DNA of 64,000 nucleotides, taken from the NCBI GenBank assembly GCA_014529385.2, contig CM043955.1:153851640-153915639 (forward strand). Reading direction: 5' to 3'. The translations under genes were made by a program, and so were the position numbers. Origin of the DNA: Adiantum capillus-veneris. Its lineage: Eukaryota > Streptophyta > Polypodiopsida > Polypodiales > Pteridaceae. This document shows, in pieces, positions 1 through 11,221 of this stretch. Positions within the stretch are counted from its first letter, which is position 1, and each line of letters opens with the position of its first letter. The notes under the pieces are model-generated. The model was given only the letters and a program-made list of their open reading frames with translations. It was not told where the DNA came from and ran no database searches.

Positions 1-1288
1 TCAACCAAGCAGGTGTAGAACCCTTGGCAATTGTGCAAGAAGAATGGTCTCTAACACTTCTTCTAAGCCAACCTTCACTGTACTTATGGCTGAGAAAGCA
101 TCCCAAACATCAGCCAACATAGTGAGAGAAAAGGGGAGGGCACATCATGAAAACCAAAAATTCCACCAACCAAACATAAATACTACCATTATACTAATGG
201 TAAGGGAGCTAAAATCTATGTAGACATCCATCATAAGTGTTATGTATGAGAGGACTTGGGAAATCCTGAGTTTTGAGAGCAAGTTGAGGCTGTCGACTAT
301 GAAGATCAATGTATTGATGGGAGAGGGGTTGCCTATCTTAGGACAGATAATTCAGATCTTTTTTATGCTATGGGAATGACCAGAACCAAAGATAAAGTTT
401 ACAAAATAATTGAGAGAACTCCACTAGAGAATGACCCAAGAGCTAGATTTATATCCATGAAAGGACTTGAAAGAGTGCTTGTAGATTATTCTTTGGTGGA
501 ATTGTACAATTTAATGACCAAGGAAGTGGAAAATTATTACATCAGGGAAGACATGAGCCCTATTGAACTTACCAACATCAAGCAGATGTACATGTAATTT
601 GAAACAAGGAAACAACATGTTTTGCTAGATAGTAAGGGACATGCGTATGGGTATGTGTATATGGTAGACATGGAGAAGCTTTGCTATTGGGGAGAACTGT
701 TTACTGTTATCTACCTAGACCAAATGGCCCTCAAAAAGCCAATTGAAAAGGAGGTAAATTTTATGGACCAAGTCATTGAGATTCCACCCCACATAGAAAG
801 TACTCTTAAGATACGATCAGACAAATCAGAGGGTCTAGATCTATGGATGAGAAAGAGTCACTTATCAAAACTAGAGCCTATCAAAAGTGGTTATATGACT
901 GTTATAGGGTCATCCATGCCACACCCTAATGAAAGGGAAGGCCATATATACCTATGAGAGAAGGACCGAGAGCTACTTTGAGAAGGGAAACATCTCCATA
1001 TGAGGAAGCTTTTAGAGGAGCTTTGAGAATGGTGAGATATGTCACTGAGCCAAGGCCCATGTGTCCATCCCATGTTACAAAATGCATGGCTTTGAAATAC
1101 AATGGATCCAGTGATCCCCATGCACATTTTCAAACAAGTATCAAGAGTTGAATACGTCACAAATTTCCACATCTAGTTTGAAGGTTTTGGAAGGCATCGC
1201 CCTTACTTGGTTCCAACCTTTGATAAAGGAATACTATGGGAATATAGACTCACATTGCTATAAGATTTCATAGAGGAGTTTTCCATGA
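1..1288 (+). pseudogene. gypsy-A gag region, 5' part (degenerate)
   Basis: Decayed coding sequence that I read as the gag end of a Ty3/gypsy retrotransposon. Open stretches lie at 370-597, 622-957 and 954-1151, broken by stops and frame changes. The stretch near 1090-1125 reads KYNGSSDPHAHF, which resembles the start of the plant gypsy Gag core. It is followed in another frame by LKVLEGIALTWFQPL (about 1180-1220), resembling the Gag 'L.g.A..WF..L' block. Positions 1-950 have no motif I recognise and could be the Gag N-terminus or leader. The 5' LTR lies outside the window. The reading is picked up again at 1757 and 7449 after later insertions. The family call is inference from short motifs plus the protease, RT and integrase found downstream in order. 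Confidence 0.6.
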
Positions 1289-1756
1289 CATTAGGAAAAA
1301 TTTGAACTCTCAAATGGGCCCTATAAGGATGTTTGACTTTTTCTCTCTTGTCCAAAGTGGGTAACCCGAGAAAGTACATAAACGCTTTGTCAAAACCCTA
1401 TCAACCAACAGATCATTGCAAAGATCTTAGAAAGAAAGTTCTGAATCCCCAAACTTCACAGAATTTGGAGTTGATTTGTAGAAGTTATGGTCTCCCCACT
1501 GAAACTGAAATGTGGGGAAAGATTCCATTTATAAGATGGAGTTATCACATCAAAAAATGGAATCCTCTAGAATATAAGGAATTTGATGGCATGCTATATA
1601 TCAATGGATAGATCTTGATGAGTACATTCTAAATCCAAAAGGTTAGACAACTTTTGATTTCATTTGCAAAAAGTTTACCGTGCACCCATTTTGGACAAGA
1701 GAGAGAAAGTCAAAGTCCTTATAGGGCCCCTTTGAGAGTCCAAATTTTCCCTAATG
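1289..1756. mobile_element. MITE-like inverted-repeat element inside gypsy-A gag
   Basis: Two long imperfect inverted arms, about 1289-1351 and 1684-1756, can be aligned by eye over some 65-73 bases. Both carry GGGCCCTATAAGGA and CTCTCTTGTCCAAA (one as reverse complement). The outermost bases are CATTAGG at both ends. Between the arms is about 330 bp with an open stretch (1333-1611) of no recognisable family. This is the layout of a non-autonomous DNA transposon. No convincing target duplication was found, so an inverted duplication of local sequence is an alternative. Confidence 0.5.
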
Positions 1757-1903
1757 GAGGAATCAAACACAATACCATGTTGCAAATTCATTCAAGTAGA
1801 AAGAGGATGAGAAAGTTCAAGAGGATGCCTTGAAATTCAAGCAATTCTTTGAGAGGTGTCCACCACGTGAGAAACCTCAGGAGGATCATCAAGTAGTATT
1901 GTA
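1757..1903 (+). pseudogene. gypsy-A gag segment between MITE-like element and copia-1
   Basis: A short piece of the old gypsy Gag frame. Its last codons before the copia insertion (1899-1903, ttgta) continue in frame into 7454 once copia-1 and one copy of the duplicated ttgta are discounted, giving QVVLYIEGLT across the junction. That continuity supports a simple insertion into a once-uninterrupted gag. Confidence 0.55.
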
Positions 1904-2653
1904 TGTTAGGAAATAAGACGTAGCTAAATAGATAATTGAGTAGATGGAGAGAGATAGATTTATATACACGAGATTATAGAGTAGAGAGAGAGAGAGAGTA
2001 CACACGATATACGTGGTTCACCCAATGTGGGCTACGTCCACGGGAAAGCAGCCACTCAATGAATTTGTACTTCAAAACAAGAAGTAGTTTACAAAGGGAT
2101 TATACCCTTAATGGAGCTCCCGCCTTGCTTCACTCTCACCACCTCACACTCACCTTGTTGCATCAACTTCACACTATGAAATGTGTGTAGAAATGGCCTC
2201 CTTTTATAGGCCAAAAGGGCTGCCCTCTCTTATGAGAGACAGCCATGTGTAGCCACCCTTGTGCCAATAAGTCCAAATCGGACCCTCCAATCCGCCCATG
2301 TGTGGCCGCCCTTGAGAAGACAAGTCCGCTTTTGAATTCGGCCACCGGCCACCGGCCATTGACTTCCAACCACCAGCCACCGGCCATTGACTTCCGACCA
2401 CCGGCCATCGGCCATTGACTACCGGCCACCGGCCAACCGACCGGTTGTTTTCCGACCACTTTCCGGCCGCCGTCTGGCCATAATATTAAGGCGAAAAAGA
2501 ATATTCCTGCGAATTTTGGTCTTCACGGTGAGTTTTGGTTTCTGGTGAGTGATTTTCCTTCACGCACGATGGCTTCTCCTCATAATGGGGGCCTTACAAT
2601 ATGCGCTTTTACCACAGAAAATTACAAGGGTAAATCAGGCTCCATACTTAACA
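1904..2653 (-). repeat. copia-1 3' LTR (750 bp)
   Basis: Left-hand LTR, the 3' LTR of a minus-strand element. It matches 6653-7448 over most of its length. A GGCC-rich minisatellite (about 2338-2435, units around CCGGCCATTGACTTCC) has fewer units here than in the other LTR, and the segment near 2485-2550 differs by substitutions and indels. A short GA run lies at 1984-1998. Confidence 0.92.
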
Positions 2654-2664
2654 ATCTCCCACTT
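2654..2664 (-). other. copia-1 polypurine tract
   Basis: Directly inside the 3' LTR, the minus strand reads AAGTGGGAGAT, a purine run in the place where plus-strand DNA synthesis is primed in LTR retrotransposons. Confidence 0.8.
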
Positions 2665-2713
2665 GGAGACTGATCTCCAAACCAAACCTGTCACCGCTTT
2701 CCATTCTGGCTTC

Positions 2714-3763
2714 TTATCCTTGAATGCCGATTGAAGATGAGCTCAACTTCTCCTTGTTGACCACCTTTGTAAACGTGTTTGCAGGATTTTCACTTGTATG
2801 CACGTTTCCTAGCTTTAGTTGTCCCTCTTCCAAAAGAGTGCGTATGAAGTGATATCTCACCTCAGTGTGCTTTGTCCTTGAATGAAAGGCTGAGTTCTTC
2901 GCAAGATGGATAGCGCTTTGGCTATCACTGTACAAGACACAATTGTCTTGTTTGAATCCAAGCTCTTCTAAGAATCTGTGAAGCCACAGAATTTCTTTGC
3001 TTGCCTTCGTCATTGCTACATACTCTGATTCCGTGGTAGAAAGTGAAACCACTTTCTGCAGCTTTGAAGCCCAGCTTACTGCTGTGCCTCCAACCGTGAA
3101 CACATAGCCAGTAGTGCTCCTTTGAGAATCTTTGTCACCTGCCATATCTGCATCAGCATACCCTTCTAGAAAAATATCAGTTCCTCCAAAATACAAAGCA
3201 TTTGTTGTTGTCCCTTTTAGATACCTAAGTATCCACTTCACAGCTTGCCAATGCGCTTTACCTGGGTTGTCCATGAACCTACTCACAACTCCCACTGCAT
3301 GTGCAATTTCTGGCCTTGTCCAGACCATAGCATACATTAGAGAACCTACCGCTGCAGCATATGGAACTTTAGACATATAGGCTATCTCCTCTTGTGTCTT
3401 TGGACACATATCCTTCGTTAGTTTAAAATGACCAGCCAAAGGTGTAGAAACTGGTTTTGCATTTTGCATTGCAAACCTTTCTAGTACCTTCTTGATGTAA
3501 TCTTCTTGAGATAGCTTTATTGTCTTCTTCATCCTGTCCCTTGATATTTTCATACCAAGTATCCTCTTTACAACACCTAAATCTTTCATTGAAAAAGATT
3601 TGGACAGCTCCTCTTTTAGGTCTTTGATGTCCTGCATGTTAGCACTTGCAATCAACATGTCATCAACATACAACATTAGGATGATGAATTTCCCATCTCC
3701 CAAATTCTCCGTGTAGACGCGTGATCCGAGTTGCATCTTGTGAATCCATGATCCAACATCCAT
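2714..3763 (-). pseudogene. copia-1 pol, RT C-terminal part and RNase H
   Basis: A 349-residue open stretch covering the end of the copia reverse transcriptase and the RNase H domain. The RT catalytic motif LYVDDMLIAS is near residue 32. RNase H follows with GYADADMAGD, STTGYVFTVGG, STTESEYVAM, LYSDSQSAI and the TKHTEVRYHFIR block. It ends about 60 bp inside the PPT. It is out of frame with the upstream pol by one frameshift near 3720, where residues of the DHA...YTEN segment are shared between frames. Residues before about 15 are not genuine protein. Codon-level decay is otherwise low here. Confidence 0.9.
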
Positions 3764-5628
3764 CGATCAAACTTCAAGTACCATTGTCTTGATGCTTGCT
3801 TTAAACCATACAAGCTCTTCTTTAATCTGCAAACCATTTTCTCCTTACCTTTTACTTCATACCCCTTTGGTTGAATCATGTAGATTTCCTCCTCTAAGTC
3901 ACCGTGAGGGAATGCCGTATTTACATCCATTTGCTCGAGATTTATATCATGAGAAGCCACAAGGCTTAAGACAAGCCTAATTGAGTTCATTTTTACAACA
4001 TGAGAAAATATTTCATTGAAGTCAATACCTTTCTTTTGAGAAAAACCTTTTACCACAAGCCTACACTTGTACCTTTTCTTCCCACCTTCTTCTTCCTTTA
4101 GCTTGTACACCCATTTTTTTTGAAGTGCCCGCTTACCTTTAGGCAACTCAACCAATTCCCATGTTTGGTTGCGATGTAGTGAGTCCATCTCCACTTGCAT
4201 GCTCTTCGTCCATTCTTCTTTGGATTCATGTTGCATAGCTTCTTCATATGATTCCGGCTCTCCAGAATCTGAGATCAAGAGATGGTTGAAGGAAGGAACA
4301 AACCTTTCTGGAGGTCTACTTGCTCTTGTAGATCTTCGGGGAATAGGTTGAGGCTCCTCATTTGGTTGACGTTGTTGCACATTGTCACCGTTTGCAGTCC
4401 TTGAGTCTTCACCGTCCTCAAGCTCCATGTACTCATCACCTGTTTGTTTTCTTTCCAAGTAATCTTTGTACATATTTTGTTCGTTAAAAATTACATCCCT
4501 ACTCCTTAAGATTTTACCATCTTCAGGATTCCATAGGCGATACCCAAAGTCTCCTTTTCCATAGCCAATGAAGAAACACTTTTTGGACTTTGCATCTAAC
4601 TTTGATCTTAGGCTTCTATCTATGTGCATGAAAGCCTCACACCCAAACACTTTGAGAAATGCATAATTCACCGGTTTACCTGTCCATGCCTCTTCTGGAA
4701 CTCCCCCATCCAATGTCGTTGAGGATGAACGATTGATTAAGTACACAGACGTACTTACAGCTTCCGCCCAAAGCTCAAGCGGTAGGCCTGCATGTAGCCG
4801 CATGCTTCGTGCTCGTTCCATGATTGTCCTATTCATCCTTTCCGAAATCCCATTTTGTTGAGGTGTCCTTGGGGTTGTCCTTTGCCTCCGAATTCCATTG
4901 CTAGCACAAAAGCTTTCAAAAGCTTGGCTGCAATATTCGCCTCCATTGTCGGATCTGAGGCATTTAACCTTGGTACCTGTTTCATTCTCCACAAAGGCTT
5001 TCCACCTTTGAAATATGGAAAATACATGGGATTTATTCTTCATGACATAAACCCATGTTTTTCTAGTCGCATCGTCTATGAATGTTACATAGTACAATGA
5101 GCCACCAAGTGATGGTGTACTTGCAGGACCCCATACATCAGAATGAACCAACTCAAGTTTTTTATTTTTTCTTTCATTTCCTGATTTTTGAAATTTTACC
5201 CTCTTTTGTTTACCATAAACACAATCTTCACAGAACTCTAAGTTCACTTCTTTCAAACCTGGTAGAAGCTTATTTGTTTGAAGGATTTGCATTCCTTTGG
5301 CACTCATATGCCCAAGTCGGTAGTGCCACACCACACTGTCAACTTCTGTAGTTGCTGCACAAGCTAAAGGTTGCGTACAAACATTACACAAGTAAAGTGT
5401 ACCGACTTTTTCACCCTTGGCAACCACCAAAGATCCCTTTGAGATCTTCCACCGTTTGTTTCCGAATGCAATGTTGTGACCTTCATCGTCCAATTGTCCT
5501 GTAGAGATCAAATTTTTGTGAAGAGAAGGAACATGCCTAACATCTTTAAGCTTCCATTCATTTCCGTTAGCAGTTTTGATAGAAACTGTACCTTTGCCGA
5601 CAATCTCACAAGCTTCATCATCTCCCAA
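3676..5628 (-). pseudogene. copia-1 pol, integrase and RT N-terminal part
   Basis: A 650-residue open stretch. The pre-integrase HHCC zinc region (LGHMSAKG ... CEDCVYGKQ) lies at about residues 105-140. The integrase DDE core has HSDVWGPA near 165, SDNGGEY near 228 and the PQQNGISERMN glutamate near 262. The copia RT begins at about 470 (WVYKLKEEEGG, LVVKGFSQKKGIDFNE, DVNTAFPHGDLEEEIYM, LYGLKQASRQWY). The three integrase acidic residues are present. The frame breaks before YVDD. The LVHSDVWGP signature and LTR/PBS type fit the TNT1/Tork side of copia, but that lineage call is from memory of motifs only. Confidence 0.92.
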
Positions 5629-6021
5629 GTATACATACCCAAAATTACCTTTGGTGTAGTCTTGGAAATGTTGCTTGTGTGGTGTCGCATGGAATGAAGC
5701 CCCGGAATCTACTATCTAGGAATTAGACACATTGTCTAATGAGAGAATTAGAGCATCTTGCTCTACTTTACCTGCCACATTGGCCTCCTATGTTGGCTTG
5801 TTGTCTTGAGACTCTGTCTCCTTCTTCTTCTTGGACCAACAATCCTTCTTGACGTGGCCCTTCTTGCCGCAGTTCCAACATTCAAGAACTGACTTTGTGC
5901 GTGACTTGCTCCACCTTGAGCGATCACGACCCTTTTGGTTTTTGAACCTCTCCTTAAGCCTTCCTCTTGTTTCCACTGATAGTGTAGCACTTGATGATTC
6001 TCTTGTGCTTCTCCTTTGCAT
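5629..6021 (-). pseudogene. copia-1 CCHC knuckle and protease start, with two stops
   Basis: In the same frame as gag and pol. The zinc knuckle CWNCGKKGHVKKDC (CX2CX4HX4C) lies near 5855-5895. A stop at 5788-5790 separates it from the protease. The retropepsin motif IVDSGASFH is at about 5690-5715 and is immediately preceded by an amber codon at 5716-5718, where copia proteins normally have Trp. The protease continues into the next open stretch from 5628. The amber could be simple decay (TGG to TAG) or a translational control point; see findings. Confidence 0.85.
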
Positions 6022-6588
6022 TTACTCGCTTAGGAGAACACCCACAACATCATCAAACTTAAGAGTATTTGTGCCAGAGATAGAATTACTTACAGCCATC
6101 ACAAGGCTGTCCCAACTATCCGATAGAGATGATAGTATAAGGAGAGCTCGCACTTCGTCATCGAAATTGATTTTCACTGATCGAAGTTGACTTATGTTTG
6201 TGTTAAAGTCATTTAGGTGTTCTGCAACTGAACCATTCTCTGCCATCTTTAGATTGAACAAGCGCTTCATAAGAAATACCTTATTGGATGCCGATGGTTT
6301 CTCGTAGAAGTCGTCAAGTGACTTCATCAAGTCCTCTCTGGTCTTCATCTCCGAAACATTGAAGGCCACCGTTGACGCCAAGCTTAACCGGATTGTTCCC
6401 AGTGCCTTTTGATCAAGGACAATCCATGCTTCATCTGCCATTGTTGCGGGCTTCTTCGCAAGACCGCCTAGTGGCAAATAGAGGTCCTTTCGGTAAAGAT
6501 AGTCTTTAATCTGCATCTTCCAATGTTGGTAGTTTTTGCCGTTGAACTTCTCAATCTTGAGCTTCCCTTCCTCCTCCATAACTCCCAC
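6022..6588 (-). pseudogene. copia-1 gag N-terminal part
   Basis: A 188-residue open stretch with the usual copia Gag layout. It begins MGVMEEEGKLKIEKFNGKNY, where FNGKNY and the following W are the conserved start of plant copia Gag. It continues through KALGTIRLSLASTV, MKRLFNLKM, LNDFN and LLILSSLSDSWDSL, ending at a TAA (6022-6024) in the same frame as the CCHC knuckle. The start is about 50 bp inside the PBS, a short leader. The stop truncates Gag before its nucleic-acid-binding domain. Confidence 0.9.
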
Positions 6589-6638
6589 TCAATTCAAGGA
6601 ATCCTTTCCTTGAGATAATTTAGCTACGAGCAAACCTT

Positions 6639-6650
6639 GCTCTGATACCA
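6639..6650 (-). other. copia-1 primer-binding site (tRNA-iMet)
   Basis: The minus strand reads TGGTATCAGAGC two bases inside the 5' LTR. This is complementary to the 3' end of plant initiator-Met tRNA, the usual copia primer. Confidence 0.92.
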
Positions 6651-6652
6651 GT

Positions 6653-7448
6653 TGTTAGGAAATAAGACGTAGCTAAATAGATAATTGAGTAGATTACTTA
6701 ATGGAGAGAAACAGATTTATATACACAAGATTATAGAGTAGAGAGAGAGAGAGAGTACACATGATATACGTGGTTCATCCAATGTGGGTTACGTCCACGG
6801 GAAAGCAGCCACTCAATGGCTTTAGTACTTCAAAACAAGAAGTAGTTTACAAAGGGATTATACCCTTAATGGAGCTCCCGCCTTGCTTCACTCTCACCAC
6901 CTCACACTCACCTTGTTGCATCAACTTCACACTATGAAATGTGTGTAGAAATGGCCTCCTTTTATAGGCCAAAAGGGCTGCCCTCTCTTATGAGAGACAG
7001 CCATGTGTAGCCACCCTTGTGCGAATAAGTCCAAATCGGACCCTCCAATCCGCCCATGTGTGGCCGCCCTTGAGAAGACAAGTCCGCTTTTGAATTCGGC
7101 CACCGGCCATTGAATTCGGCCACCAGCCACCGGCCATTGACTTCCGACCACCGACCACCGGCCATTGACTTCCGACCACCGGCCATCGGCCATTGACTAC
7201 CGGCCACCGGCCAACCGACCGGTTGTTTTCCGACCACTTTCCGGCCGCCGGCCGGCCATAATATTCCGGCGAAAAAAAAAGTCTCGCGAGGCCTTTAAAG
7301 TTGCCCCTAATTCTTTTCCGTGAAAATTTTGGTTTCCGATGAGTGATTTTCCTTCACGCACGATGGCTTCTCCTCATAATGGGGACCTTACAAATGTGCG
7401 CTTTTACCACAGAAAATTACAAGGGTAAATCAGGCTCCATACTTAACA
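6653..7448 (-). repeat. copia-1 5' LTR (796 bp)
   Basis: Right-hand LTR, 5' for this minus-strand element, so it would hold the promoter. It is about 46 bp longer than its partner because of extra GGCC-rich minisatellite units (about 7094-7225) and a different stretch at 7262-7320. The GA run at 6738-6755 is shared with the other LTR. Confidence 0.92.
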
Positions 7449-9592
7449 TTGTACATAGAGGGGCTGACGAAAGAACATCTTAAGAAGGATTTGCATTTGA
7501 AAAAGTGTATGATGCTAGACGTGGTCACAAAAGAAGATGTCTATTTATTGGACAATTTCCAAAACTATGGAGAAGTGTCATGAGATGTAGATGAAAATCA
7601 ACAGGTTCTTGATCTGCAAAACCTTTGGACCAAGCACAACTAAAATGCCACCACAGCAGCAAACACCCATGAACACCGAAGAGCTTGCAGAGGAACTTGT
7701 GAGAAAAATGGGGAAAATGTTGGGGATTTAGAATCAAAGAGTACCATCACTGAGGTAATGCTTAACCTAGGGAGGAGGAGATCATCTGACACCACAATGC
7801 ACTATGTTGATGCAGCCATATCCTAAGCAGAAGTGGTGTGCCATTGAGAATAAGTGGATGAACCATGCCATAGAGAAATGATACTAGAATTAGGGACAAG
7901 TTAGGGAAAGTTCTTATCACCCTAACCCTCAATACGATAAAAAATTCCAGCAAACCCTTAGTATTAGACCAATAGATTCGCATGTCCACCACTGAGATAC
8001 GCCTCACGACCAGTAAACCCACAACCAGGACTAGAGAGACCAAGACTTGTGTTAGGTCATCAATTTCCACTACCAAGAGAAGATCATGCAATAGTGAAGT
8101 ATATGTATCCATGTCAATACCCAGAGGAGAGTGCTTTAGTACCAATACAGATGTATCACAAGGAATAACATTATGGAAACTGCCATCAGAGTGATCCTTA
8201 TCCATCAAGGGTCATGCAATCCTATGATCAAGAAAATGTTGTTTCATCCTCTAGAGGTTTGAGTCAATGAAGGGCAACGTAAATCACAGAAAAAAGGGTT
8301 TACCTTAAGCCAGTGAACATTAATATTCATAGCTATCAGGGTGAATCTAGACCAAAGTCATATCCACAAAGACCATATCATTCAGCAACCTAAACAACAG
8401 AGACCTTCGAGACCATTGGGCTAGAGAATGCCATGAGGATCATTTGAATGTTGTAGTCAACACTCCTCATGGGAAGAAGAGTGATGGAGAATATTGTGGA
8501 GAGTGTGCTATTAAATACATATAACAAAACCCAGATAAATGTGGAAAAGTGACAATGAACATTGTGGAGGTTTTACCATCTTCAAGTGGATCAAAATCAA
8601 AGATGAAAATACCATTGAAAGCGGTGAAAAGAGTGTAGGCAAAATAGAAAATACCAAGTGAAAAAGAAGGTAGTGACTCTCACAAATCTATTAATGCAAA
8701 ATCAGTTGGAAAATCCACACAAGACAAAGTGAGATCCTAAAACCATAAGAAGTTAAAGGTTGTTACGGTTGAGCTATCCCAAGCCCGAGAGCAATCACAA
8801 CAACTAGCATAACCTAGGTCTAGTGTTGTACTAGAGGAAATATGTGAGACCAAATTAAACTTGAATAAAACTATGCCAAAAGAATTTAGTTCTTGAGGTT
8901 CAATGCTAGTTGACAAAACAATCAATCCACTAGAAGAAATTATAAAGGCATATGAAGCAAGATTGACACTGGAACATAGATGGACAACTTATACTAATGT
9001 AGAATGGAAAAATATTTGATTGGAGATGTGCAAAAACTTGATTGACTGCTCAAACTCATATGGAGCCTCCACCGACTATGCCCATCCAAGAGAGGATAGC
9101 TCCCCAACCATCTATACACCTGTAAGACCTCGTTGAAATGAAAGAAGTGTGAACGAGAACGAGGCCCCAAAATTTCAATTGTAAATGAAATTTAAAAGGA
9201 AATAGGTGACAGACAAGACAAAGAATAGGAGTTGAAACACCTCCAAAAAAATAACAAGCAGAAACATGTCAGAAAGACATGACAAATCAAGTGATAGAGA
9301 ACACTATGGATAACACTGCTTACCAGATACCTCCTAATGTGCCAGAGGTCCAAGAGAGTTGGTCTAAAGAACTTTGGAAGATGGTCATGAAGGCAAGATA
9401 TGAGAATCAAGATGGGAGGACAACACCCATTGCTAAAGTTGACCTTGACAAAGGTATGATTGATGTCAACATGCAGTCTATGTACGGCCATTAAGGTACA
9501 AAGAAATCGAAGGATAGTTGAGAGGAAACCCTTACTTGGGCCCTTATGAGGGAATATCTGATGTTATGGCCCTACCATCATAGTGAGGGAAC
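7449..9592 (+). pseudogene. gypsy-A gag, middle and C-terminal part (degenerate)
   Basis: Resumes the gypsy-A frame after copia-1 (YIEGLTKEHLKKDLHLKK at 7454 onwards). No zinc knuckle is visible. Short coding-like runs persist, for example 7982-8194 and 9279-9494, separated by stops in all frames. The whole stretch has gypsy spacing between Gag and the protease motif at 9979. Nothing else, such as an RNA gene or a host exon, was recognised in these 2.1 kb. Confidence 0.5.
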
Positions 9593-9768
9593 TTTAGACC
9601 AATCATATATTCTCAAGGGTTGCAAGAAATTATGTCAACACCAGTGAGATGAACCCTAATTGTGGTTGAGCTGCTAAAAATTTAGACCAATCATATATTC
9701 TCAAGGGTTGCAAGAAATTATGTCAACACCAGTGAGATGAACCCTAATTGTGGTTGAGCTGCTAAAAA
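9593..9768 (+). repeat. 88-bp tandem duplication in gypsy-A
   Basis: Two adjacent, essentially identical 88-bp copies (9593-9680 and 9681-9768), each beginning TTTAGACCAATCATATATTC. The near-identity inside an otherwise very decayed element means the duplication is recent compared with gypsy-A. Confidence 0.9.
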
Positions 9769-9975
9769 TTAGACCGCATATGTGGAAGGATGTTGGAAAG
9801 TGTCTAAAGAAAATGGGAATCAAAAAGCCAGTTGTAACTTTAAACCTAGAAATGGAGGGTGAAGCTAGCCCAAAAGGAATGCAAAGCCAGTTCCCATAAA
9901 CAAGGTTGGGAAAAGGAGAAGAAGGGAATACCACACTGTCCATAGACCATCCAGGGAGTAGAAACCATTACAAAC

Positions 9976-10118
9976 CTAGATAGTGGAGCAAGGGTGACCA
10001 TTGCTACTAAATTGATTTGGGAGAATGGGAATGAAACTGTAGCTAGTTGATGGCTATATTGAGAAACCTATCAGTATTTTGGAACAGGTAGTGAAGAATT
10101 CTTGTGGAATCAAGTATA
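9976..10118 (+). pseudogene. gypsy-A protease, N-terminal half
   Basis: The reading NLDSGARVTIATK contains the retropepsin active-site motif DSGA at 9979-9990. It continues with IEKPISILEQVVKNSCGIK until the copia-2 insertion after 10118. The C-terminal half is at 16675 in the same frame. Retropepsins cut the retroviral-type polyprotein and act as dimers. The position between Gag-like sequence and RT is the normal one for Ty3/gypsy. Confidence 0.75.
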
Positions 10119-10310
10119 TGAAGGAGTACGAGCGGAAGTGCGACGCGAGAGAGAGTGCGAGAAGAAGAGCACAACGATATGGTGAACTCGCTCTACTGTA
10201 ATGTGTAGAGCATAGTGAGTTCTTATTAGGTTTTAACAAAAGAATATGTGTACATACCTGGCGGCCCGCCCACTTACCTAAGCAACCACATTGGGCTTTA
10301 TACCCCAACA
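10119..10310 (-). repeat. copia-2 3' LTR (192 bp)
   Basis: Begins TGAAGGAGTACG and ends ATACCCCAACA. It is nearly identical to 16483-16674. The purine-rich PPT (minus strand TTTAAGTGGGAGGT) lies immediately inside, at 10311-10324. Confidence 0.94.
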
Positions 10311-10399
10311 ACCTCCCACTTAAAGTCCAATGTGGTACTTTAAGTGTGAGAGAAGCTACTATACAAGCTAATATACAAGAGATGTAGAGAAGTGATGTA

Positions 10400-11212
10400 C
10401 TACCCTACACCTAACTGCTTGCGAAAATGCGCAAAGCTCTCTGAGGGAAGTCCTTTTGTAAGTAGATCAGCAGGATTTTTTGTGGTGTGAACTTTGACAA
10501 GTTGAAGTTGCTTATCCTCGAGCATTTCCCGGATGAAATGATACTTCACATCCACATGCTTTGTCTTTGAGTGATAAACTGGATTGCGAGCCAATTGTAT
10601 AGCACTTTGACTATCACAATATAGCACAGGCATCTCTTCTTTGATTCCCAAATCTGTTACTAGTCGATTAAGCCAAATCGATTCTTTGCATGCCTCTGAT
10701 GCTGCAACATATTCAGCCTCTGTAGTAGACTGAGTAACACAATCTTGTAATCTAGAACGCCATGATACTGCTCCACCAGCCAATGTAAAGACATACCCTG
10801 ACGTAGACCTTCGGTTGTATAAGTCATCTGCATAATCTGAGTCTGTAAAACCCTTTACACTTAGCTCCTGACTCCCATAGCATATACGCATACTCTTTGT
10901 AGCTTTCAGGTATCTTAATATTCCTTTCACTGCCTCCCAATGTTTCTTGCCTGGGTTTGACATGTATCGACTTACTACTCCCACTGCAAATGCAATGTCT
11001 GGGCGAGTAGAAATCATTGCATACATCAAACTACCCACTGCAGACGCATATGGAATCTTATCCATTTGAGCCTGTTCTTCCTCAGACACAGGACAATCTT
11101 GTTTGCTAAGTTTCACATATGGTGGCAATGGAACACTCAATGCCTTTCCCTTCTCCATATTGAAACGTTGCAAAACCTTGTCAATATACTCTGTTTGAGA
11201 TAACCAAATCAA
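10400..11212 (-). pseudogene. copia-2 RT C-terminal end and RNase H
   Basis: A 270-residue open stretch in the same frame as the upstream pol, separated from it by one TGA at 11222 (AGA in copia-4). It holds the connection domain (VGSLMYAMISTRPDIAFAV) and RNase H (DSDYADDLYNRRSTSGY, STTEAEYVAA, LYCDSQSAIQLARNP, TKHVDVKYHFIREML). Copia-4 has DYAGDLDNRR here, so two residues of the first RNase H motif are changed in copia-2. It ends NPADLLTKGLPS ... RKQLGVG, the natural C-terminus just before the PPT. Confidence 0.92.
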
Positions 11213-11221
11213 CTTCTTTGA

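Larger units (their letters stand above)
1904..7448 (-). mobile_element. copia-1, Ty1/copia LTR retrotransposon
   Basis: A complete but inactive element of 5,545 bp on the minus strand. Both LTRs start TGTTAGG and end TTAACA in the written orientation. The 5-bp target duplication ttgta is exact (1899-1903 and 7449-7453). The order on the minus strand is 5' LTR, tRNA-Met PBS, gag with CCHC knuckle, protease, integrase, RT, RNase H, PPT, 3' LTR, which is diagnostic of Ty1/copia (integrase before RT). One reading frame runs from 6588 to about 3720 with three in-frame stops (6022, 5788, 5716); a single frameshift near 3720 moves the RT C-terminus and RNase H to another frame. It sits inside gypsy-A gag and is younger than it. 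Confidence 0.95.

Noticed and set aside
2169-2459. Overlapping minus frames rich in Gly/Trp in the copia-1 LTR (also 6927-7237)
   Set aside because: They are translations of the GGCC minisatellite of the LTR in three frames and are not conserved as a protein.
5082-5351. Plus-strand frames over copia-1 pol (5082-5351, 4855-5100, 5831-6190 and others)
   Set aside because: They are shadows of the minus-strand polyprotein.
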